Positions 32,545-41,865 of a stretch of DNA of 64,000 nt are shown here, piece after piece. Numbering within the stretch: the first letter of the stretch is position 1; the number at the start of each line of letters is the position of its first letter. The translations under genes were made by a program, and so were the position numbers. Origin of the DNA: Cellulomonas taurus (GTDB taxonomy: Bacteria; Actinomycetota; Actinomycetes; Actinomycetales; Cellulomonadaceae); NCBI RefSeq assembly GCF_012931845.1, contig NZ_CP051884.1:1922001-1986000 (forward strand), written 5' to 3'. The notes below the pieces were generated by a model that was given only the letters and a program-made list of their open reading frames with translations, had not been told where the DNA came from and searched no databases.

Positions 32545-33471
32545 TCAGGAACACTCGATTTCAGGTATGACCTGTAATGCGACCTGCTCAAGATGGTCGA
32601 GATCGCTCAGGTCCAGGAACTGGAGATAGATTCGACCGACACCGTGCGCGCGGTAGGACGCGATCTTCGCGACGATCGCCGCCGGGTCACCGGCCAGCCC
32701 GGTCGCACGCAACTCCGCCACGCCCCTGCCGATCGCCGCGGCACGTCGAGTCAGCTCCTCGCCCGTCCCGAGACAGACCACCAGGGCGACCGACAGGAGC
32801 AGCTCCGAAGGGTCCCGACCGTGTGCCGCACAGGCAGCTCGCGCCCGCTGGTACCGGTCAGCCGCGATGTCCGGCCGGACGAAACCGACGTTCAGCTCGT
32901 CCGCGTGGGCACCGGCCAGAGCAGGCGTACGCACCTCGCCGCGACCACCCACCACCAGCCGGGGAACCCCGGCCGCAGATCGAAGTCCCGGTGCAGACCG
33001 CACCTGGTAGTGCTCGCCATCGAACGAGAACTCGGCGTCGGGTGCGGTCCTATGCAGCCCTCGGATGATCGTGACCTGCTCCTCGAACCGATCGAAGCGT
33101 GGCCGATCGAACGGAATCCCGTAGGCGCGTTGTTCCTCTTCGAACCATCCCGCGCCGATACCCAGGGTCACTCGACCACCGGACATCGCATTCACCTGCG
33201 CGGATGCAATCGCCAGGTGCGCCGGATGACGCAGTGAGGCGGGCGACACTAGCGTGCCCAGACGCACTCTGCTGGTTTCCCGCGCCAACCCGGCCAAGGT
33301 GATCCACGCATCTGTCGGCGGCACGGCTGCGCCACGCCGTTCACCAACCGGGAGGTAGTGGTCCGAGCGGAAGAACCCGTGGAATCCGAGTTCGTCGGTG
33401 GCACGCGCGAAACTCAACTGCTCGTCGTACGTGGAACCTTGCTGTGGCTCGACGAACACACAGAAGTCCAT
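32545..33471 (-). CDS. LLM-class F420-dependent oxidoreductase
   Basis: 308 residues of the luciferase-like TIM-barrel family: LGFHGFFRSDHYLP, RVRLGTLVSPASLRHPAHLA, GGRVTLGIGAGWFEEEQRAYGI and LVVGGRGEVRTPALA. These features are typical of actinobacterial F420-dependent enzymes. AGGGGG lies just before the ATG. It is either the upstream border of the biosynthetic region or its first tailoring gene, with the same orientation and an AT-richer gap downstream. The substrate is unknown. Confidence 0.9.
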   Translation of the reverse strand: MDFCVFVEPQQGSTYDEQLSFARATDELGFHGFFRSDHYLPVGERRGAAVPPTDAWITLAGLARETSRVRLGTLVSPASLRHPAHLAIASAQVNAMSGGRVTLGIGAGWFEEEQRAYGIPFDRPRFDRFEEQVTIIRGLHRTAPDAEFSFDGEHYQVRSAPGLRSAAGVPRLVVGGRGEVRTPALAGAHADELNVGFVRPDIAADRYQRARAACAAHGRDPSELLLSVALVVCLGTGEELTRRAAAIGRGVAELRATGLAGDPAAIVAKIASYRAHGVGRIYLQFLDLSDLDHLEQVALQVIPEIECS

Positions 33472-33715
33472 TTTCCCCCTGACTCAACCAGGCAACACCG
33501 CGATGGTCCAGCACGTTCGATCGTGCCATGGCTACTGGCGCGGCGTGGGCGATTCGGCGATCGAGTTTGCGTCTTGGCCGAACTCGCCCCCATCCGCGAT
33601 GAGCCGAGCTCGTCGGCGAGCCCCGTTGCTCGCCGACCTGCGGTGCCCACTCCGTCGCCGCGGCAGCCCGGTTCGCAGTCGACCGCGAGCAGGGCCGCCC
33701 ACGGGGGTGCGTAGG

Positions 33716-34210
33716 TCAGTCGGCCACCGGGGTCAACAGCTCCTCCACCGCCGCCAGCACCTCGGGCGCGTTCGGCACGGTCCGCGGCCGGAACCGGCGC
33801 ACCCGACCGTCCGGTGCCACCAGGAACTTCTCGAAGTTCCAGGTGATCCGCCCGGCCTTGCCGGAGTCGTCCGGTGCCTTGGTCAGCTCCTGGTACAGCG
33901 GGTGGGCGCGACGGCCGTTGACCGGTGTCTTCTCCAGCATCGGGAAGGTGGCGCCCCAGGTGGTCGAGCAGTACTCGGCGATCGCCTCGCCGTCGGAGAG
34001 CTCCTGCAGGAACTGGTTGCTCGGCACCCCGACCACGGTGAAGCCGCGCGGGCCGTACTCGCGGTGCATCGCCTCCAGCTGTTCGTACTGCGGGGCGAGG
34101 CCGCACCGGGATGCCACGTTGACCACCAGGGCGAGGCGACCGTCGACCAGGTCGCCGAAGGTGGTGTCCTCCCCGCGCAGGGTCCGGACCGGGATGTCGT
34201 CGAGCTGCAT
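33716..34210 (-). CDS. Glutathione-peroxidase-family thiol peroxidase
   Basis: 164 residues from the ATG at 34210 (an ATG four codons upstream is also possible). The Cys-type active site is VVNVASRCGLAPQY, with GVPSNQF carrying the catalytic Gln, and WNFEKFLV carrying Trp and Asn. Actinobacteria mostly lack glutathione, so reduction by thioredoxin or mycothiol systems is more likely. It protects against hydroperoxides in the cytoplasm. The 244 bp upstream of the LLM gene (33472-33715) hold nothing I can identify. Confidence 0.92.
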   Translation of the reverse strand: MQLDDIPVRTLRGEDTTFGDLVDGRLALVVNVASRCGLAPQYEQLEAMHREYGPRGFTVVGVPSNQFLQELSDGEAIAEYCSTTWGATFPMLEKTPVNGRRAHPLYQELTKAPDDSGKAGRITWNFEKFLVAPDGRVRRFRPRTVPNAPEVLAAVEELLTPVAD

Positions 34211-34344
34211 GCCTCGCAGCATCGCACCGGGAGGCGGGCGCGTCGAGGGGCGGGCACGTCGTCGAGAGACGATGGCACGTCGGGGACGAGCGGCACGTCG
34301 TGGTGGGCGGGCAGGTTGCGGACGCGGCACGTTGCGGGGTGTCG

Positions 34345-37300
34345 TCACTGGAAGTCCCGCGAGGTGCTGGCGACCTTCAACGACATCGGTGCCAGGTGTT
34401 CGGCGATCAGGTTGGTCGCCCCGTCGGCGCGTTCCACCCGGCCCCGGATCACCATCGCGCGGGCGGTGCGGGCGGTGTGCCGGAAGCGTTGCCACAGACC
34501 GGTGCTGCACACGATGTTGAGCAGCCCGGTCTCGTCCTCGAGGGACAGGAAGGTGACGCCGTTGGCGGTGCCGGGTCGTTGCCGGTGGGTGACCACCCCG
34601 GCCACCGCCACCCGGCGACCGGGGTCGTGCTCGAACACCTGGGACACCCGCAGCACCCCGGCACCGTCAAGGGCGTCCCGGACGAACTCGGTCGGGTAGG
34701 AGTCGACGCTCACCCCGGTGGCCCAGACGTCGGCGGCGGCGAGCTCGACCTGGCTCATCCCGGGCAGGGTGGGCGCGGCGACCCCGACCGAGACGCCGGG
34801 CAGGGTGTCCGGCCCCTCCTGGGCGAGCGCCCCGGCCGCCCAGAGCGCCTCCCGCCGGGTGACGCCGAGGGATTCCAGGGCACCACCGGTGGCCAGGGCC
34901 TCCAACTGGGCGGTGCTCAGTTCGACCCGGCGCACCAGGTCCCGCAGATCGGCGAACGGCCCGTGGGCCTCGCGCTCGGCGACCAGGCGTTCGGCGACCT
35001 TCTCCCCCACACCACGCACCGACGACAGGCCGATCCTGACGGCCAGACCGCGGCGGGCGCCCGGGGGCGACCCGGAGCCTCGGGTGGGGTCGGGGTCGGC
35101 ACCGAAGCCCCGGACCGTCACCGGCCCGTCGGCGTCGTGGGCGGCGACGGGCAGCGCGGGCCCGACCGGTTCGGTGCCGGCCACCCCGGAGCGCAGCGGG
35201 GTCAGGGGTGGTTCACCCCCGTCGGGTTCCGGTCCGGTGCGTTCCACCGAGGCGAGCGACACGGAGTGCTGGACGTCGGCGCGCAGCACCGTGATGCCGT
35301 GCCGCCGGGCGTCGGCGACCAGGGTCTGCGGGGAGTAGAAGCCCATCGGCTGCGCGGCGAGCAGTCCGGCGTAGAAGGCCGCCGGGTGGTGCACCTTGAG
35401 CCAGGCGCTGGCGTAGACCAGGAAGGCGAAGGAGTAGGCGTGCGACTCGGGGAAACCGAAGTCGGCGAAGGCCTTGAGCTTCTCGAACACCTCCTCGCGG
35501 ACCTGGGCGTCCAGTCCGTTGCGCGCCATCCCGGCCATCAGTCGCTCCCGCAGCGCCTCCATCTTGTCCAGGCTGCGCTTGGAGCCCATCGCCCGGCGCA
35601 GCTGGTCGGCCTCCGCCGGGGTGAAGTCGGCGACGTCGATGGCCATCTGCATCAGCTGTTCCTGGAACAGCGGGACGCCGAGGGTGCGTTCGAGCGACTT
35701 CTCCAGCTTCGGGTGCAGGTAGGTGACCGGTTCCCGGCCCTGGTACCGCTCGATGTACGGGTGCACCGAACCACCCTGGATCGGACCGGGCCGGATCAGC
35801 GCGACCTCGACCACGATGCCGTAGAAGCTGCGCGGTTGGAGTCGGGGCAGGGTGCCCATCTGCGCCCGGGACTCCACCTGGAACACCCCGACCGTGTCGG
35901 CGGCGCAGAGCAGGTCGTAGACCAGCGGGTCCTCGCTCGGCAGATCGTGCAGGTCCAGCTGGGGACCACCGCGGGCGGCGACCTCGGCGAACGCCAGCCG
36001 CAGCGCGGTCAGCATCCCGAGGCCGAGCAGGTCGAACTTCACCAGCCCGGCGTCGGCGCAGTCGTCCTTGTCCCACTGCAGGACGGTGCGGCCCTCCATC
36101 CGCGCCCATTCCACCGGGCAGACCTCGATCACCGGCCGGTCGCACATCACCATGCCGCCGGAGTGGATGCCCAGGTGACGGGGCAGCCGGAGCAGGCGGT
36201 CGGCCAGGTCGATCACCTGCGCCGGGATCTCCGCGAGGTCACTGGCCGGGGGCGGCCGATGAGCGGGCACCACGTCGTGCCCGTCGGCGGTGGGGGCACC
36301 GGCGGGGCGGAGTTCGTCGAGGGTCTCGTGGTTCCAGCCCCACACCACCCCGTCCGGGTCGCGCTGCTGGCGGGCGTACTGCTGCTGGGCGTTCAGCTGC
36401 TCGCTCCGACCGGCCGCCGACCACCAGGGGTGCTTCGGCTGCGGACCACGCAGCGTGCCCCAGCGTTCGATCGACTTGCTCCAGGCGTCCTGCTGACCGG
36501 TGTCGTAACCCAACGCGCGGGCGGCGTCCCGGATCGCCGACCGCGCCCGGTAGGAGATGACGTTCGCCACCTGTGCCGCATGGGTGCGCCCGTGGGTGGC
36601 GTAGACGTACTGGATCACCTCCTCCCGGCGGGCGGACTCGATGTCGACGTCGATGTCCGGCGGCCCGTCGCGTTCCGGAGCGAGGAAGCGTTCGAACAGC
36701 AGGTGGTGGCTGACCGGGTCGACGGCGGTGATCCGCAGGGCGTAGCAGACGGCGGAGTTCGCCGCCGACCCACGACCCTGCGCGAGGATGCCCTCCCGCC
36801 GACAGAAGTCGACCAGGTCGAAGACGACCAGGAAGTACCCCGGGAACCCGAGGTCCTCGATCACGCGCAGCTCGTGCTCCAACTGCGCATAGGCACCGGC
36901 GACCCGCTCGTCGTCGCGCGGTCCGTAACTGGCGGCGGCGCCCTGCCAGACCAGCTCCCGCAGCCAGCTCGCCTCGGTGTGCCCCGCCGGGACCGGGTAC
37001 GGCGGCAGCTGCGGTGCGACCAGGTGCAGGTCGAAGGCGAGTTCGTCCGCCAGGTCGGCGGCGTTGCCCACCGCCTCGGGATGGCGGCGGTGCCGGTGCA
37101 GCATCTCGGCGGCGGACATCAGGTGTGCGCTGGGCGCGCCGGGCAGCCAGCCGTCCAGCTCCTCCATCCCGGATCGGGCCCGGACCGCCGCCAACGCCGC
37201 CGCCAGATCGGCGTCGACGGGGCTGGCGTAGTGCACGTTGCCGGTGGCGACCAGCAGCAGCCCGCACTCGTCCGCCAGGGCGGCCAGGGCGTCGGCGATC

Positions 37301-37932
37301 TCCCCGTCGTAGGGACCGCCGCCCTCGGTGATCTCGACCACGACGTTCTCCGCGCCGAACAGACCGATCAGCCGGTGCAGCTCGGTGCGGGCGCGGTCGA
37401 TCCCGGCGGCGGTGACCGGGCCGGGTTGCGGGCCACCGTTCAGCGCCTGACGGACCGGCCCCTTACGGCACCCGGTCAGCAGCACCCACTGCCCGGCGGC
37501 CGCCTCGGCGAGATCGGACCAGCGGTAGTGCGCGGCGCCCTTCACCCCGGCCGACAGATGTGCCTCGGCGATGGTGCGGGACAGTGCCCGGTACCCGTCG
37601 GCGCCGCGGGCCAGCACCGGCAGGTGGATCGCCCGCGGGTCAGGGGTGCCGGTGGGCGGGTCCAGGACGTCGGGTCCGGTCGGATCGGGCACCGGCAGGT
37701 GCAGTTCGGCGCCGAAGACCGTCGGCATCCCCACTCGACGGGATGCCTCGGAGAACCGCACCACGCCGTACAGCCCGTCGTGGTCGGTCAGGGCCAGGGC
37801 GGTCAGCCCGAGCCGGTGCGCCTCGGCGGCGAGTTCCTCGGGTTGGCTCGCGCCGTCCAGGAAGCTGAAGGCCGAGTGCGCATGCAGTTCCGCGTAGCGG
37901 GGCGCCGTGGTGTCGGGCGGGGTCTCAGTCAT
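34345..37932 (-). CDS. dnaE2: Error-prone DNA polymerase DnaE2
   Basis: A 1195-residue C-family polymerase alpha subunit. N-terminal PHP domain (YAELHAHSAFSFLDGAS, ALTDHDGLYGVVRF), polymerase palm with PDIDVDIE near residue 425 and FQEQLMQMA, helix-hairpin-helix (IGLSSVRGVGEKVAERLV), and a C-terminal OB domain (VVTHRQRPGTANGVTFLSLED). It performs translesion synthesis with ImuA' and ImuB during the SOS response. A Pro/Gly-rich stretch around residues 905-960 is a lineage-specific insertion. The ATG at 37932 overlaps the imuB stop by 8 bp. Confidence 0.96.
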   Translation of the reverse strand: MTETPPDTTAPRYAELHAHSAFSFLDGASQPEELAAEAHRLGLTALALTDHDGLYGVVRFSEASRRVGMPTVFGAELHLPVPDPTGPDVLDPPTGTPDPRAIHLPVLARGADGYRALSRTIAEAHLSAGVKGAAHYRWSDLAEAAAGQWVLLTGCRKGPVRQALNGGPQPGPVTAAGIDRARTELHRLIGLFGAENVVVEITEGGGPYDGEIADALAALADECGLLLVATGNVHYASPVDADLAAALAAVRARSGMEELDGWLPGAPSAHLMSAAEMLHRHRRHPEAVGNAADLADELAFDLHLVAPQLPPYPVPAGHTEASWLRELVWQGAAASYGPRDDERVAGAYAQLEHELRVIEDLGFPGYFLVVFDLVDFCRREGILAQGRGSAANSAVCYALRITAVDPVSHHLLFERFLAPERDGPPDIDVDIESARREEVIQYVYATHGRTHAAQVANVISYRARSAIRDAARALGYDTGQQDAWSKSIERWGTLRGPQPKHPWWSAAGRSEQLNAQQQYARQQRDPDGVVWGWNHETLDELRPAGAPTADGHDVVPAHRPPPASDLAEIPAQVIDLADRLLRLPRHLGIHSGGMVMCDRPVIEVCPVEWARMEGRTVLQWDKDDCADAGLVKFDLLGLGMLTALRLAFAEVAARGGPQLDLHDLPSEDPLVYDLLCAADTVGVFQVESRAQMGTLPRLQPRSFYGIVVEVALIRPGPIQGGSVHPYIERYQGREPVTYLHPKLEKSLERTLGVPLFQEQLMQMAIDVADFTPAEADQLRRAMGSKRSLDKMEALRERLMAGMARNGLDAQVREEVFEKLKAFADFGFPESHAYSFAFLVYASAWLKVHHPAAFYAGLLAAQPMGFYSPQTLVADARRHGITVLRADVQHSVSLASVERTGPEPDGGEPPLTPLRSGVAGTEPVGPALPVAAHDADGPVTVRGFGADPDPTRGSGSPPGARRGLAVRIGLSSVRGVGEKVAERLVAEREAHGPFADLRDLVRRVELSTAQLEALATGGALESLGVTRREALWAAGALAQEGPDTLPGVSVGVAAPTLPGMSQVELAAADVWATGVSVDSYPTEFVRDALDGAGVLRVSQVFEHDPGRRVAVAGVVTHRQRPGTANGVTFLSLEDETGLLNIVCSTGLWQRFRHTARTARAMVIRGRVERADGATNLIAEHLAPMSLKVASTSRDFQ

Positions 37933-39559
37933 AGACCGCCTCGCAGGTCCAGCCGTCCGGGTGGGCGGCGAGGAGCAGGGCACGACCGTCGTCCAGGGTG
38001 ACCTGCAGGTGCACCCGGACCCGCGGACCGGACTCCTGCCACCACCCCTCGGCCAGCGGCCACGGACCCGCCCAGCCGGCGATCCGATGATCGGTGGTCC
38101 GCTGATCGGCGGTCCGGGTGCGGATCAGGGCGGGCGGGGCACTCATCAGCAACCGGGAGTCGAACCCCACCGAGGTGCCGTCGGCGTCGATCACCTGCAC
38201 CGGGAACGGTTCCTCCGGCACGGTGGCCGGGGCGGGTGCCGGGAGCCGACCGGGCCAGGGGCGATCAGCCGGGCGTGCGACCTCCTGCTGGGCACCCCAC
38301 GCGCGCAGGTGCACCTGGTCCCGGACATCGCGGCCGCCCTGCACCACGGCGGTCAGCACCCCGTCACCGCCGAGCAGCCCCTGCACCCGGTCCAGGGCAC
38401 GATGCGCGCGCAGGTCACCGCCGGAGGAACCACCCCAGAGTCGACCCTGTTCGGCGCCGGCCGGTGCGACGTCCTCCGCCGTGACGGTGAGCCTCACGAT
38501 GCCCACCGGGTCCCGCTGGTCAGCGTCGGCGTCGACCGGGCCGCTCAACGCACCGGCGGTCAGCCAGCCGTCGAGCTGCCACCGGATCCGGTCGGTGATC
38601 CGGGCCGCGGTGAGCCCACCGAGTCCACCGGTGTCGGTGCGCCAAGTACGGACCAGGTCGTCGCCGGTGTCGGTGCGCGCGGCGATCCGCAGCCGCCCGC
38701 AGCTCACCGCGTGCGCCGTCAGCAGGGCGTGCAGTTCCTCGGCCAGTCGACGTCCGACGAAGGTCGCGGTGTCCACCCGGTAGGCGGGCGGGTCCAGGGC
38801 GGTGTCCACCTCCAGATCGGCCTCGGGGCGGCGGCGGGCGGGTGGGCGCAGGTCATCGCCTCGGGCCAGGGTCCAGGCCCAGCTCCCCCAGTCACCGAAC
38901 CTGGCGTGCACCTCGGCCCCCTGCAGCGCCGCCAGGTCCCCGAGGGTGCGCAGGCCGAGTCGGCGCAACAGGTCGATCAGGGCGACCACCGGGCGCTGGT
39001 CCTGCACGGCCGCCGCCACCAACTCGTCCACCGGGCGGGGGGCGAGGAAGGCGGCCGACTCCCCCACGGCGACCCGCTGTTCGGCGCGGGCAGCGACCAG
39101 TGCACCGAGCAGGCCGTCGGCGGTGCCGACCTGACACTCGTGCCCGGTGCGTTCGGCCACCGCGGAGACCAGTCGCTCGGCCAGCAGGTCCTCGGTGCCG
39201 TGGAACCGGGCTGCCCCGCCCGCGGGCAGCAACAGCAGTCCCGGACGCACCACCTCGATGCCGGGCACCACCGTCTCGACCGCGGCGGCGATCGGTTCGA
39301 ACAGTCGGGCGTCCCGGTCGTCGTCGGCGGGCAGCACCACCAGCTCGGGGCACACCGACTGGGCCTGACGACGGCGCATTCCCCGGCGCACCCCCTCCCG
39401 ACGGGCCAGGGCGGAGACGGTGTGCACCCGGGACCCGACCAGCACGGCGGCCGGGTGGTGCAGCGGGGTGCCGCTGGCCTCCAGAGCGGCGACCACGGGC
39501 CAGTCGGGCGCCCAGACCACCGTGGTGCGGCTGCCGGTGTGTGCGGCGCGGGTGCTCAT
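37925..39559 (-). CDS. imuB: Y-family polymerase-like mutasome adaptor ImuB
   Basis: 544 residues with the Y-family fold but without the catalytic carboxylates: the first motif reads VVWAPDWPVVAAL where active Y-polymerases have DMDAFFASVE. ImuB is the non-catalytic hub that links DnaE2, ImuA' and the beta clamp. The helix-hairpin-helix region (LLRRLGLRTLGDLAAL) and a little-finger-like domain follow. ATGA overlap with imuA' upstream and 8-bp overlap with dnaE2. Confidence 0.94.
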   Translation of the reverse strand: MSTRAAHTGSRTTVVWAPDWPVVAALEASGTPLHHPAAVLVGSRVHTVSALARREGVRRGMRRRQAQSVCPELVVLPADDDRDARLFEPIAAAVETVVPGIEVVRPGLLLLPAGGAARFHGTEDLLAERLVSAVAERTGHECQVGTADGLLGALVAARAEQRVAVGESAAFLAPRPVDELVAAAVQDQRPVVALIDLLRRLGLRTLGDLAALQGAEVHARFGDWGSWAWTLARGDDLRPPARRRPEADLEVDTALDPPAYRVDTATFVGRRLAEELHALLTAHAVSCGRLRIAARTDTGDDLVRTWRTDTGGLGGLTAARITDRIRWQLDGWLTAGALSGPVDADADQRDPVGIVRLTVTAEDVAPAGAEQGRLWGGSSGGDLRAHRALDRVQGLLGGDGVLTAVVQGGRDVRDQVHLRAWGAQQEVARPADRPWPGRLPAPAPATVPEEPFPVQVIDADGTSVGFDSRLLMSAPPALIRTRTADQRTTDHRIAGWAGPWPLAEGWWQESGPRVRVHLQVTLDDGRALLLAAHPDGWTCEAVYD

Positions 39560-40449
39560 CCGACCAACCGCAGGCCGGTGTCGGTGCGCCGGATGCGCGG
39601 CTGCTCCGGGGCGGGCAGCCCGTAGGGGTCGGTGTGACCGTCGTAGGGCAGGACCAGGCTCAGTTCCTCCGGGCGCCCCCCGGCGGCGCCCCGTCCGGTC
39701 CGGGTCAGGTGCAGTTCGCGCGCTCGCAGACGTCCGTCGCCCTCCCCCGGCCCGGTCCATCGGCCACCGGTGACGGTGAGCACGCAGCTCGCACCGGGCC
39801 AGGGCGTGGTGGCCAGCAGCACCGACCCCCGGTCCCGGGCCCGCGCCATCAGTCGACGACGATCGGTGTCCCGCAGGGCGGCACCCGGGCCGACCAGCAC
39901 CACGTCCAGGCCGTCCAGCAGCGCCGCCAGCACACTGGGTGCGTCGGGGCCGGGCCGTGGCACCAGGGCGAGTCGGTCCAGCCCGACACCCGCCTCCTGC
40001 GCTGCCAGCAGTCCGATGCTCGGTTGTCCGACCACGGCCGCCCATGCCTCCCGGGTGGTGCAGGCGGCGGCGATCATGGCCAGCACCAGGGAGGTCGATC
40101 CGAGCACGGCGATGGTGCTGCCGCGGCGCAGGCCGTCGGGCAGCAGGGGCGTGAGCGCCGGGGGCGCCGGCAGGGGTGGCCGATCGGTGAGCAGCACCGA
40201 CCCGTGGTGCACGGTCGAGGCGACGGTCGATGCGGCTGCCGACGCGACTGTCGGTGTCTGCGAGGTCGGCGGCGGCGGGGCGACGGCGCGGATCGACGTC
40301 ATCTGAGTGTCCGCCCGAGGTGGCACCCTCGGTGACGCCATGGGCCGCAGCTCCGACACCGCCTGCCGAGCACCGGTCCGCAGTTCGGCGGTGGCCAGGG
40401 CGGCCCGGGCCAGGGCGATCCGCTCCTCCCGATCCGTGGTCGTCGTCAT
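39556..40449 (-). CDS. ImuA'-like RecA-fold mutasome protein
   Basis: 297 residues of the actinobacterial ImuA' type: a RecA-like core (LPDGLRRGSTIAVLGSTSLVLAMIAAA) in which the Walker A lysine is missing, and an Ala/Pro-rich N-terminal linker (about 35-95). ImuA' works with ImuB and DnaE2 in induced mutagenesis. It is the first gene of the imuA'-imuB-dnaE2 operon, 28 bp after an SOS box. Confidence 0.9.
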   Translation of the reverse strand: MTTTTDREERIALARAALATAELRTGARQAVSELRPMASPRVPPRADTQMTSIRAVAPPPPTSQTPTVASAAASTVASTVHHGSVLLTDRPPLPAPPALTPLLPDGLRRGSTIAVLGSTSLVLAMIAAACTTREAWAAVVGQPSIGLLAAQEAGVGLDRLALVPRPGPDAPSVLAALLDGLDVVLVGPGAALRDTDRRRLMARARDRGSVLLATTPWPGASCVLTVTGGRWTGPGEGDGRLRARELHLTRTGRGAAGGRPEELSLVLPYDGHTDPYGLPAPEQPRIRRTDTGLRLVG

Positions 40450-40477
40450 CCCGCACCTCCTCCCGATGGCAGTTGTT

Positions 40478-40491
40478 CGAACATGTGTTCG
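40478..40491. promoter_or_regulatory. SOS box (LexA operator)
   Basis: CGAACATGTGTTCG fits the Gram-positive/actinobacterial LexA consensus CGAAC-N4-GTTCG exactly, with extra T/A flanks. It lies 28 bp before the imuA' start on the minus strand and 111 bp before the divergent PEBP gene, so it most likely controls the mutasome operon. Confidence 0.93.
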
Positions 40492-40602
40492 ATTCTGCCA
40501 GTAGACGCCGACACTGCCGGAGGTGTCAATCCGGCTTCCGGTCGAGGCCGCGGAGCGTGCGCGGCATGATGACGCAGACGTCCGACAACCTTCAGGAGCG
40601 CC

Positions 40603-41139
40603 ATGTCGTCCTCACTCGACCGCCCGCAGGCACCGGAGCCGTACACCCTGCTTCCGACGGTGCCCACCTTCGATCTGACCAGCACCGATACCACAGAGGG
40701 CGAGCAGCTCGACCCCCGGTTCACCGGTGACGGCGGAGACATCTCCCCCGCACTGGAGTGGTCAGGTTTCCCGCCGGAGACCCGGTCGTTCCTGGTGAAC
40801 TGCTTCGACCCGGACGCCCCGACCCCCGCCGGGTTCTGGCACTGGACGGTGGTGAACGTGCCGGCGAGCACCCTCTCCCTGCCGCAGGGTGCCGGCGACC
40901 CCGAGAGCGGCCTGCTGCCGACCGGCGCGATCCAGCTGCGCAACGACGGGGGCGGCGTCGGCTACCTGGGCGCGGCGCCGCCGAAGGGTGACCGTCCGCA
41001 CCGCTACGTGTTCGCGGTGCACGCCCTGGACGTGGAGCACCTGGACCTCGGCTCGGACGCCACACCGACCGCCGCCGCCTTCACCGCGCTGTTCCACACC
41101 ATCGCCCGCGCGACCCTGACCCCGACCTACGCGCACTGA
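40603..41139 (+). CDS. YbhB/YbcL-family (PEBP) protein
   Basis: 178 residues of the Raf-kinase-inhibitor-like phosphatidylethanolamine-binding family, with the ligand-pocket signatures [26 protein letters not shown] and [12 protein letters not shown]. Cytoplasmic; bacterial members have no settled role. AGGAG lies 6 bp before the ATG. Confidence 0.93.
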   Translation: MSSSLDRPQAPEPYTLLPTVPTFDLTSTDTTEGEQLDPRFTGDGGDISPALEWSGFPPETRSFLVNCFDPDAPTPAGFWHWTVVNVPASTLSLPQGAGDPESGLLPTGAIQLRNDGGGVGYLGAAPPKGDRPHRYVFAVHALDVEHLDLGSDATPTAAAFTALFHTIARATLTPTYAH

Positions 41140-41248
41140 CCCGTGATCGCGGCCCGCTCAGCTGTCCACAGCCGGGCGGGCCGCGCGTCGTCCCCACCGA
41201 CCTGGACGATCGGTGCCGACCGTCGGTGGGGCGGATTAGCCTGCCGCC

Positions 41249-41812
41249 ATGTCTCTCGGAAGCCTGACCTGGCACCCCGCCGTCGACCACCTCGACCTAC
41301 TCGCCGCACCCACCGCCGCCGCCATCACCGCCTGGGCCGCCGCCGAGCCGGAGGTGGCGACCGCCCTGGTGGTCACCGCGATCGACCCGGAGCTGGCCGA
41401 CACCGCCGCGCTCACCGAGGCCTACGACCTGCCGCTGTCAGGTTCCGGCAACTGCGTGCTGGTGGCCGGGAAGCGCGAGGGGCAGGAACGGATCGCCGCC
41501 GCCGTGGTGCGCGCGACCACCCGCGCGGATGTCAACAACGCGGTCAAGCGCCTGCTGGACGTGCGCAAGGCGTCCTTCCTGCCGATGGATCGGGCGGTCG
41601 CCGACTCCGGGATGGAGTACGGCGGCATCACCCCGATCGGACTCCCGGAGGAGTACCGGGTGCTGATCGACTCCCGCGTCGTGGCGCCGAACCCGGAGGC
41701 GGAGGACCTGGTCATCATCGGGTCCGGGCTGCGCCGGTCGAAGCTCGCACTCCCGGGCAGCCTCCTGGCCCGACTGCCCGGGGCGGAGGTGATCGACGAC
41801 CTGGCGATCTGA
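41249..41812 (+). CDS. YbaK/EbsC-family aminoacyl-tRNA deacylase
   Basis: 187 residues of the YbaK/ProX editing-domain family: CVLVAGKREGQERIAAAVV, the catalytic-type Lys in NNAVKRLLDVRKASF, GGITPIGLPEEYRVLID and VIIGSGLRRSKLALP. Such proteins hydrolyse mischarged aminoacyl-tRNAs in trans. This member belongs to the longer actinobacterial form, and its specificity is unknown. Confidence 0.9.
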   Translation: MSLGSLTWHPAVDHLDLLAAPTAAAITAWAAAEPEVATALVVTAIDPELADTAALTEAYDLPLSGSGNCVLVAGKREGQERIAAAVVRATTRADVNNAVKRLLDVRKASFLPMDRAVADSGMEYGGITPIGLPEEYRVLIDSRVVAPNPEAEDLVIIGSGLRRSKLALPGSLLARLPGAEVIDDLAI

Positions 41813-41865
41813 ATCCGAGCGACGCCATCGGCCGACCCCAGCGCGCTCTGCGATCCGGTGCGCGG

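Noticed and set aside
7353..33471. An integrated mobile island using tRNA-Leu as attachment site
   Set aside because: No integrase, no second copy of the tRNA 3' end and no composition break at 33.5 kb were seen, so it is only mentioned as a possibility.
34300..38001. A 1233-residue plus-strand open frame opposite dnaE2
   Set aside because: It mirrors the dnaE2 codons, has no recognisable motif, and is a product of high GC with few stop codons.
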